Notes: a model not told the origin generated them from the sequence alone. 10,566 nucleotides of DNA from JAGGAG01 sp964638035 (GCA_964638035.1 CAZWXD010000043.1:1-10566), one strand, 5' to 3'. Positions 1 through 7,885 are shown, counted from the first letter of the stretch. Numbers and translations: made by a program.

Positions 1-56
1 AACAACCCCAGCTTGTAGCGTCATGGCTCAGTGAACAACCTCCTCATCAATTACAC

Positions 57-1436
57 CTAGCCATCGACCGGCGCCAGCCTGGCACTGAAGTGCCTGAGCC
101 ACCGTGCCTGCTCCACGATGCGGTACCCGCGGACCTGGTCGCGCCGCTTCCACACCTCGAGGATGGCCTCGACCACGTAGTCGATGTGGCTCTGGGTGTA
201 CACCCGCCGTGGCACGGCGAGTCGCACCAGCTCCATGGGGCCGGCGTGTTCCTCGCCCGTGTCGGGGTCGCGACGCCCGAACATCAGCGTCCCGATCTCC
301 ACCCCCCGGATCCCCGCCTCCCGGTACAGCTCCACCGCCAGCGCCTGGCCCGGAAGCTGGAGCGGCGGGATGTGGGGCAGGAACGCCGCCGCGTCGATGT
401 AGATGGCGTGGCCCCCGGGAGGCTGCACGATGGGCACGCCAGCGCGTGCGATGTGCTCGCCCAGGTAGGTGGTAGACTGGATGCGATACAGCAGGTAGTC
501 GGGGTCGAGCGCCTCATACAGGCCCACCGCCAGGGCATCGAGGTCGCGGCCCGCGAGCCCGCCGTAGGTGGGGAACCCCTCGGTGAGGATGAGGAGGTTC
601 TGCTGGGAGGCGGCGAGCGTCGCGTCGTTGGTGGCCAGGATGCCGCCGATGTTGGCCATGCCGTCCTTCTTGGCCGACATGGTGCAGCCGTCAGCGTACG
701 AGAACAGCTCCCGCGCGATGTCAATGGGCGCCCGCCCGGCCTGGCCTTCCTCGCGGAGCCGGATGAACCAGGCGTTCTCGGCGAAGCGGCAGGCGTCGAT
801 GTAGAGGGGGATCCCGTGCTCGCGGCACACCGCGGACACGTCGCGCACGTTGGCGAGGGAGACCGGCTGCCCGCCCCCCGAGTTGTTGGTCACCGTGAGC
901 ATGCAGCAGGGAATCCGCTCGCGACCCACCTCGGCGATGAGGGTGCGGAGCGCCTGCACGTCCATGTTGCCCTTGAAGGGGTGTCGCGCCGAGGGCTGGC
1001 GGCCCTCAGGGATCACCAGGTCCACCGCCCTGGCCCCGGTGTACTCCACGTTGGCCCTGGTGGTGTCGAAGTGGGTGTTGTTGGGCACCACGTCGCCCGG
1101 CTTGCAGAGCGTGGCAAAGAGGATCCGCTCCGCCGCGCGGCCCTGGTGCGTGGGGAGCACGTGCCTGAAGCCGAAGATGTCCTGCACCGCCGCCTCGAAG
1201 CGGAACCACGACTTGCTCCCGGCATACGACTCGTCCCCCCGCATCACGGCCGCCCACTGCTCGGCGCTCATCGCGGCGGTGCCGCTGTCCGTGAGGAGGT
1301 CGATCAGGCAGTCCTCCGCCTTGAGGAGGAACATGTTCCACGACGCCTCCCGGAGCCGGTCCTCCCGCTCGGTGCGCGTGGTCATCCTGATCGGCTCGAC
1401 CGACTTGATCCGGAACGGCTCGATGATGGTTTGCAT
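57..1436 (-). CDS. tnaA: Tryptophanase (L-tryptophan indole-lyase)
   Basis: PLP-dependent beta-eliminating lyase of the cytoplasm that splits L-tryptophan into indole, pyruvate and ammonium. From the ATG at 1436 the protein has 459 residues, against 471 for E. coli TnaA. The PLP lysine is K257 in MSAKKDGM; D214 and R217 lie in IDACRF. Much of the text resembles tyrosine phenol-lyase (EPFRIKSVE near the start, FSYADGCTMS, YGGLAGRD), but three residues known to separate the two enzymes are tryptophanase-like. D124 in HFDTTR replaces the lyase Thr, I381 in VEIG replaces the lyase Arg, and H449 in LRHF replaces the lyase Phe. In-frame starts at 1448 and 1505 would add 4 or 23 residues; homology begins at about residue 6 from 1436, so the shortest form is preferred. 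No clear Shine-Dalgarno is seen. No tnaC leader or tnaB permease is visible on the side shown. It is transcribed away from the exporter locus. Confidence 0.95.
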   Translation of the reverse strand: MQTIIEPFRIKSVEPIRMTTRTEREDRLREASWNMFLLKAEDCLIDLLTDSGTAAMSAEQWAAVMRGDESYAGSKSWFRFEAAVQDIFGFRHVLPTHQGRAAERILFATLCKPGDVVPNNTHFDTTRANVEYTGARAVDLVIPEGRQPSARHPFKGNMDVQALRTLIAEVGRERIPCCMLTVTNNSGGGQPVSLANVRDVSAVCREHGIPLYIDACRFAENAWFIRLREEGQAGRAPIDIARELFSYADGCTMSAKKDGMANIGGILATNDATLAASQQNLLILTEGFPTYGGLAGRDLDALAVGLYEALDPDYLLYRIQSTTYLGEHIARAGVPIVQPPGGHAIYIDAAAFLPHIPPLQLPGQALAVELYREAGIRGVEIGTLMFGRRDPDTGEEHAGPMELVRLAVPRRVYTQSHIDYVVEAILEVWKRRDQVRGYRIVEQARWLRHFSARLAPVDG

Positions 1437-1601
1437 GGCGGAGAACATACTGCCGGGATGCGGGGCATGGGGCGGGACGCTCCGCCGCGGTGCGCCGGCC
1501 CGCAATGCCCAGTAGGCACCATCGTTCTGCCGGCTTAGGTTTCAGCCCACCGGCCTGTCATGCCCCTGCAACCTGCCCCTTAACGGACTGTTCGCATCTT
1601 C

Positions 1602-3791
1602 ATGGATTCCCAGGGATGGATCGTGGTGGAACTGGTCGCCCGGGAGCTGGGGGTGGAGCTTGCCCCCGAGCTTCGGGAGTCCGTGCGCCGCGCCGAGTCA
1701 CGCGCGCAGCGCCCGGATGATCCTGCCACCCGTATCATCGAGCTGGGCGGGAAGGCGGGCATCGCCTTCTTCCGCCGCCCCATCACCCGGGGTGACCTCC
1801 AGCGGGTCATCGAGACCTCCGCCTTTCCCGCGGTCCTCGCCGGCCTTTCCGCGGAACGGCACTCGGTGTTCGTCCTCAGGGGACGGCACGGCGGCCGGTT
1901 GCAGGTGGTGCGGGTGCGGGGTGATGGCTCGCAGGAGTCCTTCGAGGCGGAGGCGGCGGCCTTCCTCGAGTCGGCGCGCGGCGCCACCATCGAGGGGCTG
2001 GTGCCGGTGCACGTGGCCCCATGGCTCGGGAAGGAGGTGCGTGCACGCGAGGGCGGGCAGGCGCTGAGTTCGCTGGAGCGGGCCTGGCGGCTCGTGGCGA
2101 GGGAGCGGCGCGAGATCAACCTCGTGATCCTGTTTGCGATGCTGGTGGGCCTCCTGAGCCTCACGCTGCCGCTCGCCGTGCAGGGCTTCATTGGCCTGGT
2201 GCAGGGCGGGATGATCCTCCAGCCCGTCATCCTGCTGATCGGGTTCGTCATCCTGGGAACCCTCGCCTCCGGCGCCCTCACCATCGCCCAGATGAAGGTC
2301 GTGGAGACCATCCAGCAGCGGATCTATGCGCGGGTGGCCCTGGAGTTCGGCTTCAAGGTGCCCCGGCTCGACTTCGAGGCCACGCTCCCGGAGTACCTGC
2401 CGGAGACGATGAACCGGTTCTTCGAGGTGGTGAACATCCAGAAGAGCTTCGCCAAGCTGCTGCAGGAGGGTGCCACGTCGGTCCTGCAGATCCTGTTCGG
2501 CCTGGTGCTGCTGACACTCTACCACCCCTACTTTGCCTTCTTCGGGTTCGCCCTGGTCGTGGTGGTCTTCCTGGCCGCCCGGTTGCTGGGCCCGGCCGGC
2601 ATCGAGACCGGCCTCGCCGAGTCGAAGTACAAGTACCGCACGGTGCACTGGCTGGAGGAGATGTCGCGCGCCATCACGGCCTTCAAGTTCTCGGGCATGA
2701 GTGCCATGCCAGTGGAGCGGATGGACGAGCAGGTGGCAGGGTACCTCCGCTACCGCCGCAAGCACTTCAAGGTCGTGATCCGCCAGGCCTGGGTCATCAT
2801 CCTGCTCAAGGTGGCGGTGGTCGCCGGCCTCCTGGTCATGGGCACGCTCCTCGTGGTCAACCGGCAGATCACGCTCGGCCAGTTCGTCGCCTCCGACCTG
2901 GTGATCATCACGGTGCTGGTGGCCCTGGAAAAGCTCATCTTCAGCATCACCAGCGCCTACGACCTGCTCGTGGGGGTGGAGAAGCTCGGCTTCGTGAGCG
3001 ACCTCCCGGTCGAGGCCACCGATGGCCTGCCGCCCGTGGCGCCGGTGGCCCCCGGCGAGGGCTTCACCATCGAGGTGGCCGACCTGCACTACCGCTATCC
3101 GGGAGCCGCCGACGAGTCGCTCCGGGGCATCTCGCTCCGCATTGCCGCAGGCGAGAAGGTGGCGATCGTGGGCGCCGACGGCTCCGGGCAGAGCACGCTC
3201 CTCCGGGTGGTCAGCGGCCTGCTGGAGGGTTACCAGGGCACCATCACCTATGATGGGCTGACCCTCCGCGACCTCGACCGCCGTGCCCTGCGGGCGCAGG
3301 TCGGCCAGATGCTGTCGCTGCACGACCTCTTCGACGGCACGATCGAGGAGAACGTGACGGTGGGCCGGCCCTGGCTGGGGACGGCCGACGTGCTCACCGC
3401 ACTTGACCTGGCGACGCTCAACCGGCAGGTGCAGGCGATGCCGCTCGGCCTGCGGACTCCCGTGGCGGCCGGTGGTGGGTCGCTCCCCGTGTCGAGTGCC
3501 AAGAAGCTGCTCCTGGCGCAGGCCCTGGCCGGCAGGCCGCGGCTCCTGGTGCTGGAGGACATCGTGCAGCACCTGGAGGGTGAGGACCGGACCCGGGTGA
3601 TCCGGACGCTCACCGGGGAACAGGCCCCCTGGTCGCTCGTGATCTGCACCCACGATCCCGCGCTGCTTGCAGCGTGTGACCGCGTGTACGTGCTCGACGA
3701 GGGTGCTGTCATCATGGAAGGCCCGTTTGCCGACCTGAGCCGCCAGCCCGCCATGCAGGCCCTGGTGCCGGCAGGGGTGACCGGCCTGTGA
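1602..3791 (+). CDS. Type-I-secretion-like ABC exporter with degenerate ATPase domain
   Basis: 729-residue fused membrane/ATPase protein of the inner membrane. Residues 1-145 are soluble and look like a peptidase-C39-like domain, but contain no cysteine, so leader-peptide cleavage is not expected. Residues 172-450 carry the membrane segments, roughly 172-200, 204-230, 293-330 (two) and 392-450 (two). Residues 488-729 are the nucleotide-binding domain. Its motifs are abnormal: Walker A reads GADGSGQST with Q530 where Lys is expected, the Q-loop Gln is S572, the signature LSGGQ is LPVSS (628-632), and Walker B ends LVLED (E652, D653) instead of DE. The H-loop H684 (CTHDP) is kept. The reading frame is intact with no stop, so it is not an obvious pseudogene. 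The GTG of the adaptor overlaps its stop (GTGA), indicating coupled translation. The start has no strong Shine-Dalgarno. The cargo is unknown. The exporter class is sure; ATP hydrolysis is doubtful. Confidence 0.88.
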   Translation: MDSQGWIVVELVARELGVELAPELRESVRRAESRAQRPDDPATRIIELGGKAGIAFFRRPITRGDLQRVIETSAFPAVLAGLSAERHSVFVLRGRHGGRLQVVRVRGDGSQESFEAEAAAFLESARGATIEGLVPVHVAPWLGKEVRAREGGQALSSLERAWRLVARERREINLVILFAMLVGLLSLTLPLAVQGFIGLVQGGMILQPVILLIGFVILGTLASGALTIAQMKVVETIQQRIYARVALEFGFKVPRLDFEATLPEYLPETMNRFFEVVNIQKSFAKLLQEGATSVLQILFGLVLLTLYHPYFAFFGFALVVVVFLAARLLGPAGIETGLAESKYKYRTVHWLEEMSRAITAFKFSGMSAMPVERMDEQVAGYLRYRRKHFKVVIRQAWVIILLKVAVVAGLLVMGTLLVVNRQITLGQFVASDLVIITVLVALEKLIFSITSAYDLLVGVEKLGFVSDLPVEATDGLPPVAPVAPGEGFTIEVADLHYRYPGAADESLRGISLRIAAGEKVAIVGADGSGQSTLLRVVSGLLEGYQGTITYDGLTLRDLDRRALRAQVGQMLSLHDLFDGTIEENVTVGRPWLGTADVLTALDLATLNRQVQAMPLGLRTPVAAGGGSLPVSSAKKLLLAQALAGRPRLLVLEDIVQHLEGEDRTRVIRTLTGEQAPWSLVICTHDPALLAACDRVYVLDEGAVIMEGPFADLSRQPAMQALVPAGVTGL

Positions 3792-5131
3792 GCAGCAGCC
3801 CCGGCGACCCGGCGATCCACCGGGATGACGTCGGCTTCGACCCGTCGTCCCTGGAGTCGGCACGACTCCTCAACACGCGCCACTCCTACCGCAAGTTCGC
3901 GCGCTGGGTGGGTGGCATGGCACTCGCCACCATCCTGGCGATGTTCCTCCCCTGGCAGCAGAACATCCGGGGCGTGGGCATCATCTCAGCGCTCAAGCCC
4001 GAGGACCGCCCCCAGTACGTGCCGAGCCTGATCGCCGGCCGCATCGACGCGTGGTACGTGGACGAGGGACAGTTCGTCACGAAGGGGACGCCCCTGGTGC
4101 GCATCTCCGAGGTGCGGGAACAATTCCTCGACCCGCACCTGGTGGACCGGCTGGGTGAGCAGGTGGCCGGGCAGCGGGATGCGGTGGCCGGCAAGCAGGC
4201 CAAGGCGCGCTCGCTCGACAGCCTGATCCAGGCGCTCGAGAACAACCGGGTCGTCAACCTGGACCAGGCCCGGAACGAGGTGCGGTTGCGTGAAGCGGCC
4301 TTCGAGGCCGCCCGGGTGGACTCCGTGGTGGAAGCGGACCGGTACGAACGCCGTGCCAGGTTGTACCGCGACGGGCTCAGCACCCGCACGGAATACGAAG
4401 CCAACCTCCTCAAGCTGCAGCAGGCCACCGCACGCCTCGAGGAACAGCGCCAGTCGCTCGCCAACGCGCAGCTCGAGGTGGCCGCTGTCGAGGCGTCGTA
4501 TGCGGAGAAGATCGAGGCCGCGCGCGCCAACCGGGAGCAGACCCGGGCCGAGATCGGGGAAGGGGAGGCGCTGGTGGCGCGGCTGCGGAACGAGCACGCC
4601 AGCATGAAGATTCGCGACAGCATGTACGTCATCGAGGCACCGCAGGACGGCTACGTCGTCCGCGCCGTGGTGCGCGGCGTCGGGGAGACGGTGAAGGCAG
4701 GCGAGGCGCTCCTCACCGTGGTGCCGGCGCGACCGAAGCAGGCCGCGGCAGTGTACGTGCGGGCGGTGGACGTGCCGCTGCTCGCGCGCGGGCGAAAGGT
4801 GCGCCTCCTCTTCGACGGATGGCCGGCCATCCAGTTCAGCGGCTGGCCCAGCGTCTCCGTCGGCACGTTCGGGGGCGTCGTGGAAGTGATCGACCTGGTG
4901 GACAGCCGCGACGGACAGTTCCGGATCCTCGTGGTGCCCGACTCCACGGAGGAGGCGTGGCCCACCCAGCTCCGCATGGGAACCGGTGTGAAGGCCTGGG
5001 CCATGCTCGATGAGGTGCCGGTGTGGTTCGAGGTCTGGCGCCAGCTCAATGGCTTCCCGCCGACGGTGCGGCCGGAAGACGCCGACCCGGGACTGGGTCC
5101 GCGCCCGACCGGCGTCACCCGCGCCCCGTGA
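3788..5131 (+). CDS. HlyD-family periplasmic adaptor (membrane fusion protein)
   Basis: 447-residue adaptor expected to link the ABC exporter in the inner membrane to the TolC-type channel. An N-terminal cytoplasmic stretch of about 40 residues, typical of type I secretion adaptors, precedes one membrane segment at about 42-58 (GGMALATILAMFLPW). The first half of a biotinyl-lipoyl domain is at about 77-106 (GRIDAWYVDEGQFVTKGTPL). A long Arg/Glu/Ala-rich alpha-helical coiled-coil hairpin spans about 120-277, and the second lipoyl half follows at about 283-313 (APQDGYVV, GETVKAGEALL). The beta-barrel part follows to about residue 410. The GTG start is fixed by its overlap with the exporter stop, and its own stop overlaps the next ATG (TGATG). 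The RPQ-GRI-WYV-EG pattern recalls adaptors of Bacteroidota exporters as I remember them; this was not checked. No bacteriocin or RTX cargo lies beside it. Confidence 0.92.
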   Translation: MSSSPGDPAIHRDDVGFDPSSLESARLLNTRHSYRKFARWVGGMALATILAMFLPWQQNIRGVGIISALKPEDRPQYVPSLIAGRIDAWYVDEGQFVTKGTPLVRISEVREQFLDPHLVDRLGEQVAGQRDAVAGKQAKARSLDSLIQALENNRVVNLDQARNEVRLREAAFEAARVDSVVEADRYERRARLYRDGLSTRTEYEANLLKLQQATARLEEQRQSLANAQLEVAAVEASYAEKIEAARANREQTRAEIGEGEALVARLRNEHASMKIRDSMYVIEAPQDGYVVRAVVRGVGETVKAGEALLTVVPARPKQAAAVYVRAVDVPLLARGRKVRLLFDGWPAIQFSGWPSVSVGTFGGVVEVIDLVDSRDGQFRILVVPDSTEEAWPTQLRMGTGVKAWAMLDEVPVWFEVWRQLNGFPPTVRPEDADPGLGPRPTGVTRAP

Positions 5132-6612
5132 TGCTCGCCGGCCTGCTCGTCCTGGCGGCGCTGGCGCAACAGGATACGCTCCGGCCCACGCTGCTCGTGC
5201 CCGGGACCATCGCCACCGATTCCGTGGGCGTGCTCGGGTTCGACGAGTTCGAGGCCCGTGTCCAGGCCCACCATCCCGTGGCCCGCCAGGCGGTACTCAT
5301 CGAGGACATTGCGCGAGCCGAGGTGCTGGCTGCGAAGGGTGGCATCCTCGATCCGCGCGTGTCGGGCTCGTACAGCCGGAAGTCGTTCGACGGGACCGAC
5401 TACTACTCCTATACGCTTGCCGGGCTCACCGTTCCCACGCCCATCGGCATCGACTTCAAGCTCGAGTACGAACGCACCGAGGGCAGCATCATCAACCCGG
5501 ATCGGTTCACGCCCCCCGGCGGCCTCGTGCTCGCCGGTGTGCGGATCCCCATTGGCTCGGGGCTCATCACCGATCCGAGGCGCCAGGCGCTCGGCGTGGC
5601 GAAGGCCCTGCGCGACGCGGCTGGGGCCGACCGACAGGCCGCACTCAACCAGCTGCTCTACGAGGCGGCCCGCGACTACGCCGCGTGGTACCGGGCCTGG
5701 CGCCGGCGGCAGGTGGCCCGCGAGGGCGTGGCGCTCGCCGACCTGGTGTACCGGGCCACCCAGGTCAAGTTCCTGGACGGTGACGCAGCCGCGATTGACA
5801 CCGTCGAGTCGGGGCTGGAGCTGCAGGTGCGTCGTGTGGCGCTGCTCGACGCAGAGAACAACTGGTATGCCGCCACCCAGGTCATGAACACCTACCTGTG
5901 GGATGAGGGTGTCGTGCCGGTGGACGTTCCCCGGGGCGTGGTGCCGTCGCTTCCCACGGGCATCTTCGCGCTCGACAGCCTCGACGCGGAGCGCTGGTTC
6001 GCGATGGTGCTCGGTGTGCACCCGGAGCTGGCGCGGGCGCGGGCCCGGGTGCGGGAAGGCGGCATCAACCGGCGGTTCTACGCGCAGGACCTCGTCCCCG
6101 CAGGCTTCCTCGAGGGGTACACGATGAAGGAGGGAGGTGGGGGCCTCTTCAACGACTGGGGTGCCCTGTCGGATAACTACAAGTATGGGGTGGGCGTCTC
6201 CACGCCCCTCTTCCTCATGGAGGGTCGCGGCCGCCTCGGCGCGGCGAATGCCCGCCTCGAGACGGTGACACTCGATTCGGCGCGCGTCCTGCGCGACCTG
6301 CACGCCACCGTCCTCGCTGCCACCTTCGAGCTCACCACCATTGACCAGGTGCTGGGCCTTCAGGGCCAGGCGGTGGCGCAGGCGCGGGTGCTTCGCGCCG
6401 GCGAGATCCGCCGGTTCGAGAATGGGGAGAGCACGCTCTTCCTCGTGAACCAGCGCGACCGCCTCCTGCTGGACCAGTTGCTCAGGCAGGCGGACTTCGA
6501 GGCTCGCTTCGTGGCCTCGCGTGCGGCGCTGGCCGTGGCGCTGGGGCAGCCCGGATGGCCCAGCAGCAATCCCTCCCCACTGGGCTCTGGCGCCCCGGAG
6601 ACAGGGCAGTAG
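5131..6612 (+). CDS. TolC-family outer-membrane efflux protein
   Basis: 493-residue outer-membrane factor, probably the exit duct of the exporter above. The two internal half-repeats of TolC proteins can be seen. One begins near HPVARQAVLIEDIARAEV (48-65) and the other near HPELARARARVREGGINRRF (297-316). The paired helical stretches VKFLDGDAA (212-220) and RRFENGESTLFLVNQRDRLL (427-446) correspond to each other. The beta-strand-forming parts are aromatic-rich, for example 78-115 and 325-362. The ATG at 5131 overlaps the adaptor stop; a GTG codon lies directly before it. The signal peptide from this start is very short (hydrophobic residues 2-12, then QQD) and has no basic residue. The same frame is open upstream to a GTG at 5023, which would add 36 residues including several Arg, so the start is not settled. 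No lipoprotein cysteine is seen. Confidence 0.9.
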   Translation: MLAGLLVLAALAQQDTLRPTLLVPGTIATDSVGVLGFDEFEARVQAHHPVARQAVLIEDIARAEVLAAKGGILDPRVSGSYSRKSFDGTDYYSYTLAGLTVPTPIGIDFKLEYERTEGSIINPDRFTPPGGLVLAGVRIPIGSGLITDPRRQALGVAKALRDAAGADRQAALNQLLYEAARDYAAWYRAWRRRQVAREGVALADLVYRATQVKFLDGDAAAIDTVESGLELQVRRVALLDAENNWYAATQVMNTYLWDEGVVPVDVPRGVVPSLPTGIFALDSLDAERWFAMVLGVHPELARARARVREGGINRRFYAQDLVPAGFLEGYTMKEGGGGLFNDWGALSDNYKYGVGVSTPLFLMEGRGRLGAANARLETVTLDSARVLRDLHATVLAATFELTTIDQVLGLQGQAVAQARVLRAGEIRRFENGESTLFLVNQRDRLLLDQLLRQADFEARFVASRAALAVALGQPGWPSSNPSPLGSGAPETGQ

Positions 6613-6675
6613 CTTCACCAGCGAAGAGCGTCAGTCCTGCAGCTCGTGTTCCTCCGCCTCCACCCGGATACGCTC

Positions 6676-7233
6676 ATGCCAATCGCACTTGCCCGCTCCC
6701 TGGCCTCCCAGTGGTCCACGCTTGCCATCCGCGGTGCCGCCGCGATCGCGTTCGGCATCCTGGCCTTCGCGTGGCCCGCGCTCACGCTCAAGGCCCTGGT
6801 GCTCCTCTGGGGCGTGTATGCACTCCTCGACGGGGGCATCGCCTTCATCGGTGGGCTCAGGACGAAGGTCTGGTCGCTGGTGTTCATCGGGGTCGTCGGC
6901 ATTCTCGCCGGCATCGCGACCTTCCGGTACCCGGGGCTCACCGCGCTCGTCCTGTTGTACGTGATCGCCGCGTGGGCCATCGTCACCGGCCTGGTCGCCA
7001 TCTCCATTGCCATCAGGCTCCGGCGCGAACTCACCAACGAGTGGGTGCTGGCGCTGGCTGGGGTGCTGTCGGTGGTCTTCGGGGGCCTCCTCATTGCCCG
7101 GCCTGGTGCCGGGGCGGTGTCGCTCGTGTTCATCATTGCCGCCTACGCCATCGTCTTCGGTGTGCTCCTCCTCACGCTGGCCTTCAAGCTCAAGGGGCTG
7201 CCTGACCGCCTGGAGTCCATGCGGACAGCCTGA
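6676..7233 (+). CDS. HdeD/DUF308-family membrane protein
   Basis: 185-residue protein with six hydrophobic segments (about 15-37, 40-61, 65-83, 87-113, 123-142, 147-170). The protein is three copies of one two-helix unit of about 55 residues. Each copy has a Gly/Ala-rich helix, a turn with Pro (FAWPALT, FRYPGLT, IARPGAG) and a second helix ending near an acidic or basic loop. This triple repeat is typical of the HdeD family, named from an E. coli acid-resistance membrane protein. The molecular function of the family is poorly known. The ATG at 6676 was chosen; a GTG at 6646 would add ten residues of no evident homology. Neither has a clear Shine-Dalgarno. It follows the TolC gene after 63 bases, and its stop overlaps the start of the DedA gene (TGATG), so the two are probably made together. 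Confidence 0.85.
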   Translation: MPIALARSLASQWSTLAIRGAAAIAFGILAFAWPALTLKALVLLWGVYALLDGGIAFIGGLRTKVWSLVFIGVVGILAGIATFRYPGLTALVLLYVIAAWAIVTGLVAISIAIRLRRELTNEWVLALAGVLSVVFGGLLIARPGAGAVSLVFIIAAYAIVFGVLLLTLAFKLKGLPDRLESMRTA

Positions 7234-7847
7234 TGCTGCTGGCCGTCGGCGCGGAGCCACTGCGCGCCGTCATCCAGCAGCACGGGTACTGGGTCGTGGC
7301 CGCCGGGGTGTTCCTCGAGAACCTGGGCGTGCCGGTCCCCGCCGAAACCATGCTCGTGCTGGCCGCTGGCGCGGCACGTGAAGGTGTCCTGCAGCTGCCG
7401 TGGGTGCTCGTGGCCGGCGTGCTGGGCGCAGTTACGGGTGACAACCTCGGCTTCGAGGTGGGCCGGCTGGTCGGTCGGCCGCGCCTCACGCGCCACTTTC
7501 CGCGCCTCTTCACGGCGGCGCGCCTCGAGTCGGTGAATGCGCTCTTCGTGCGACATGGCCCGCTGGCGGTGGTGCTCGCGCGCTTCGTGCCCGGCCTCCG
7601 TGTCATCGCTGCCATGACGGCGGGCACCACCGACCTCCGGCGGGGCACCTTTGTGGTGGCCAATGCCCTTGGCGCCCTGGCGTGGGCCGGGTGGGCGGTG
7701 TTCCTCGGGTACTCCGGTGCCGCGGTGGGCGAGCGGCTCCTGCCGCTGCTGCACCACGTCTATCGGGTCGCCTGGGTGACAATCGTGGCCGTGCTCGTGA
7801 TCCTGGCGACGATCCTGGTGGTGCGGCGCACGCGTCGCGCACCATGA
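7233..7847 (+). CDS. DedA-family (VTT domain) membrane protein
   Basis: 204-residue integral inner-membrane protein of the DedA/SNARE-associated family. Bacterial members are linked to membrane potential, envelope integrity and undecaprenyl-phosphate or phospholipid flipping; which applies here is unknown. Family motifs appear in order: FLENLGVPVPAET (27-39, usually E-x-GLPxPGE, here with Ala in place of the Gly), GAVTGDNLGFEVGRLVG (65-81) and FVRHGPLAVVLARFVPGLR (105-123), which holds the conserved basic and Pro residues of the core. A C-terminal membrane helix at about 178-197 ends in an Arg-rich tail. The ATG overlaps the stop of the HdeD-like gene, suggesting translational coupling. A perfect 8-bp inverted repeat begins three bases after its stop. 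Confidence 0.9.
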   Translation: MLLAVGAEPLRAVIQQHGYWVVAAGVFLENLGVPVPAETMLVLAAGAAREGVLQLPWVLVAGVLGAVTGDNLGFEVGRLVGRPRLTRHFPRLFTAARLESVNALFVRHGPLAVVLARFVPGLRVIAAMTAGTTDLRRGTFVVANALGALAWAGWAVFLGYSGAAVGERLLPLLHHVYRVAWVTIVAVLVILATILVVRRTRRAP

Positions 7848-7849
7848 GC

Positions 7850-7873
7850 GTTTCCGCACGGCGCGGCGGAAAC
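7850..7873. repeat. 8-bp perfect inverted repeat between dedA-like gene and dps
   Basis: GTTTCCGC at 7850-7857 is followed by an 8-base spacer and by its exact reverse complement GCGGAAAC at 7866-7873. It lies just after the DedA stop and five bases before a TATCTTTG promoter-like element, so it covers the region where a -35 box would sit. It could be an operator for dps control or a weak transcription stop. No T-run follows, so an intrinsic terminator is less likely. The symmetry is seen; its role is inferred. Confidence 0.5.
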
Positions 7874-7877
7874 CGGG

Positions 7878-7885
7878 TATCTTTG
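7878..7885 (+). promoter_or_regulatory. Candidate dps promoter -10/-7 element (TATCTTTG)
   Basis: TATCTTTG matches the TAnnTTTG -7 element known from Bacteroidota housekeeping promoters and lies 58 bases before the dps start. It sits in a short, comparatively A/T-rich patch of an otherwise GC-rich region. No good TTG-type -33 or TTGACA box is seen at the normal distance; that spot is taken by the inverted repeat. Such a weak upstream box would suit an activated or repressed stress gene. This is a motif match only. Confidence 0.35.

Noticed and set aside
1462..1566. GGGGCATG (1462-1469) and its reverse complement CATGCCCC (1559-1566) flanking the divergent intergenic region
   Set aside because: The arms are about 90 bases apart. 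An octamer pair in a GC-rich stretch of this length is not rare by chance, and there is no other evidence for an operator.
1437..1601. Possible tnaC-like leader peptide for the tryptophanase
   Set aside because: The minus-strand leader is short, and no small Trp-containing frame with a ribosome-binding site could be made out before the start at 1436.
1698..3863. Long minus-strand open frame (721 codons) opposite the ABC exporter; similar long frames at 4651-6618 and 7143-8477, and 90-1538 on plus
   Set aside because: They lie antisense to well-identified genes, have His/Arg/Gly-rich low-complexity translations and no recognisable domain. This is the usual by-product of GC-rich codon use.
3788..6612. 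Reading the adaptor and outer-membrane genes as an RND-type efflux operon
   Set aside because: No RND permease is present. The ABC exporter overlaps the adaptor gene, and the adaptor has the N-terminal membrane anchor and long coiled coil of type I secretion adaptors.
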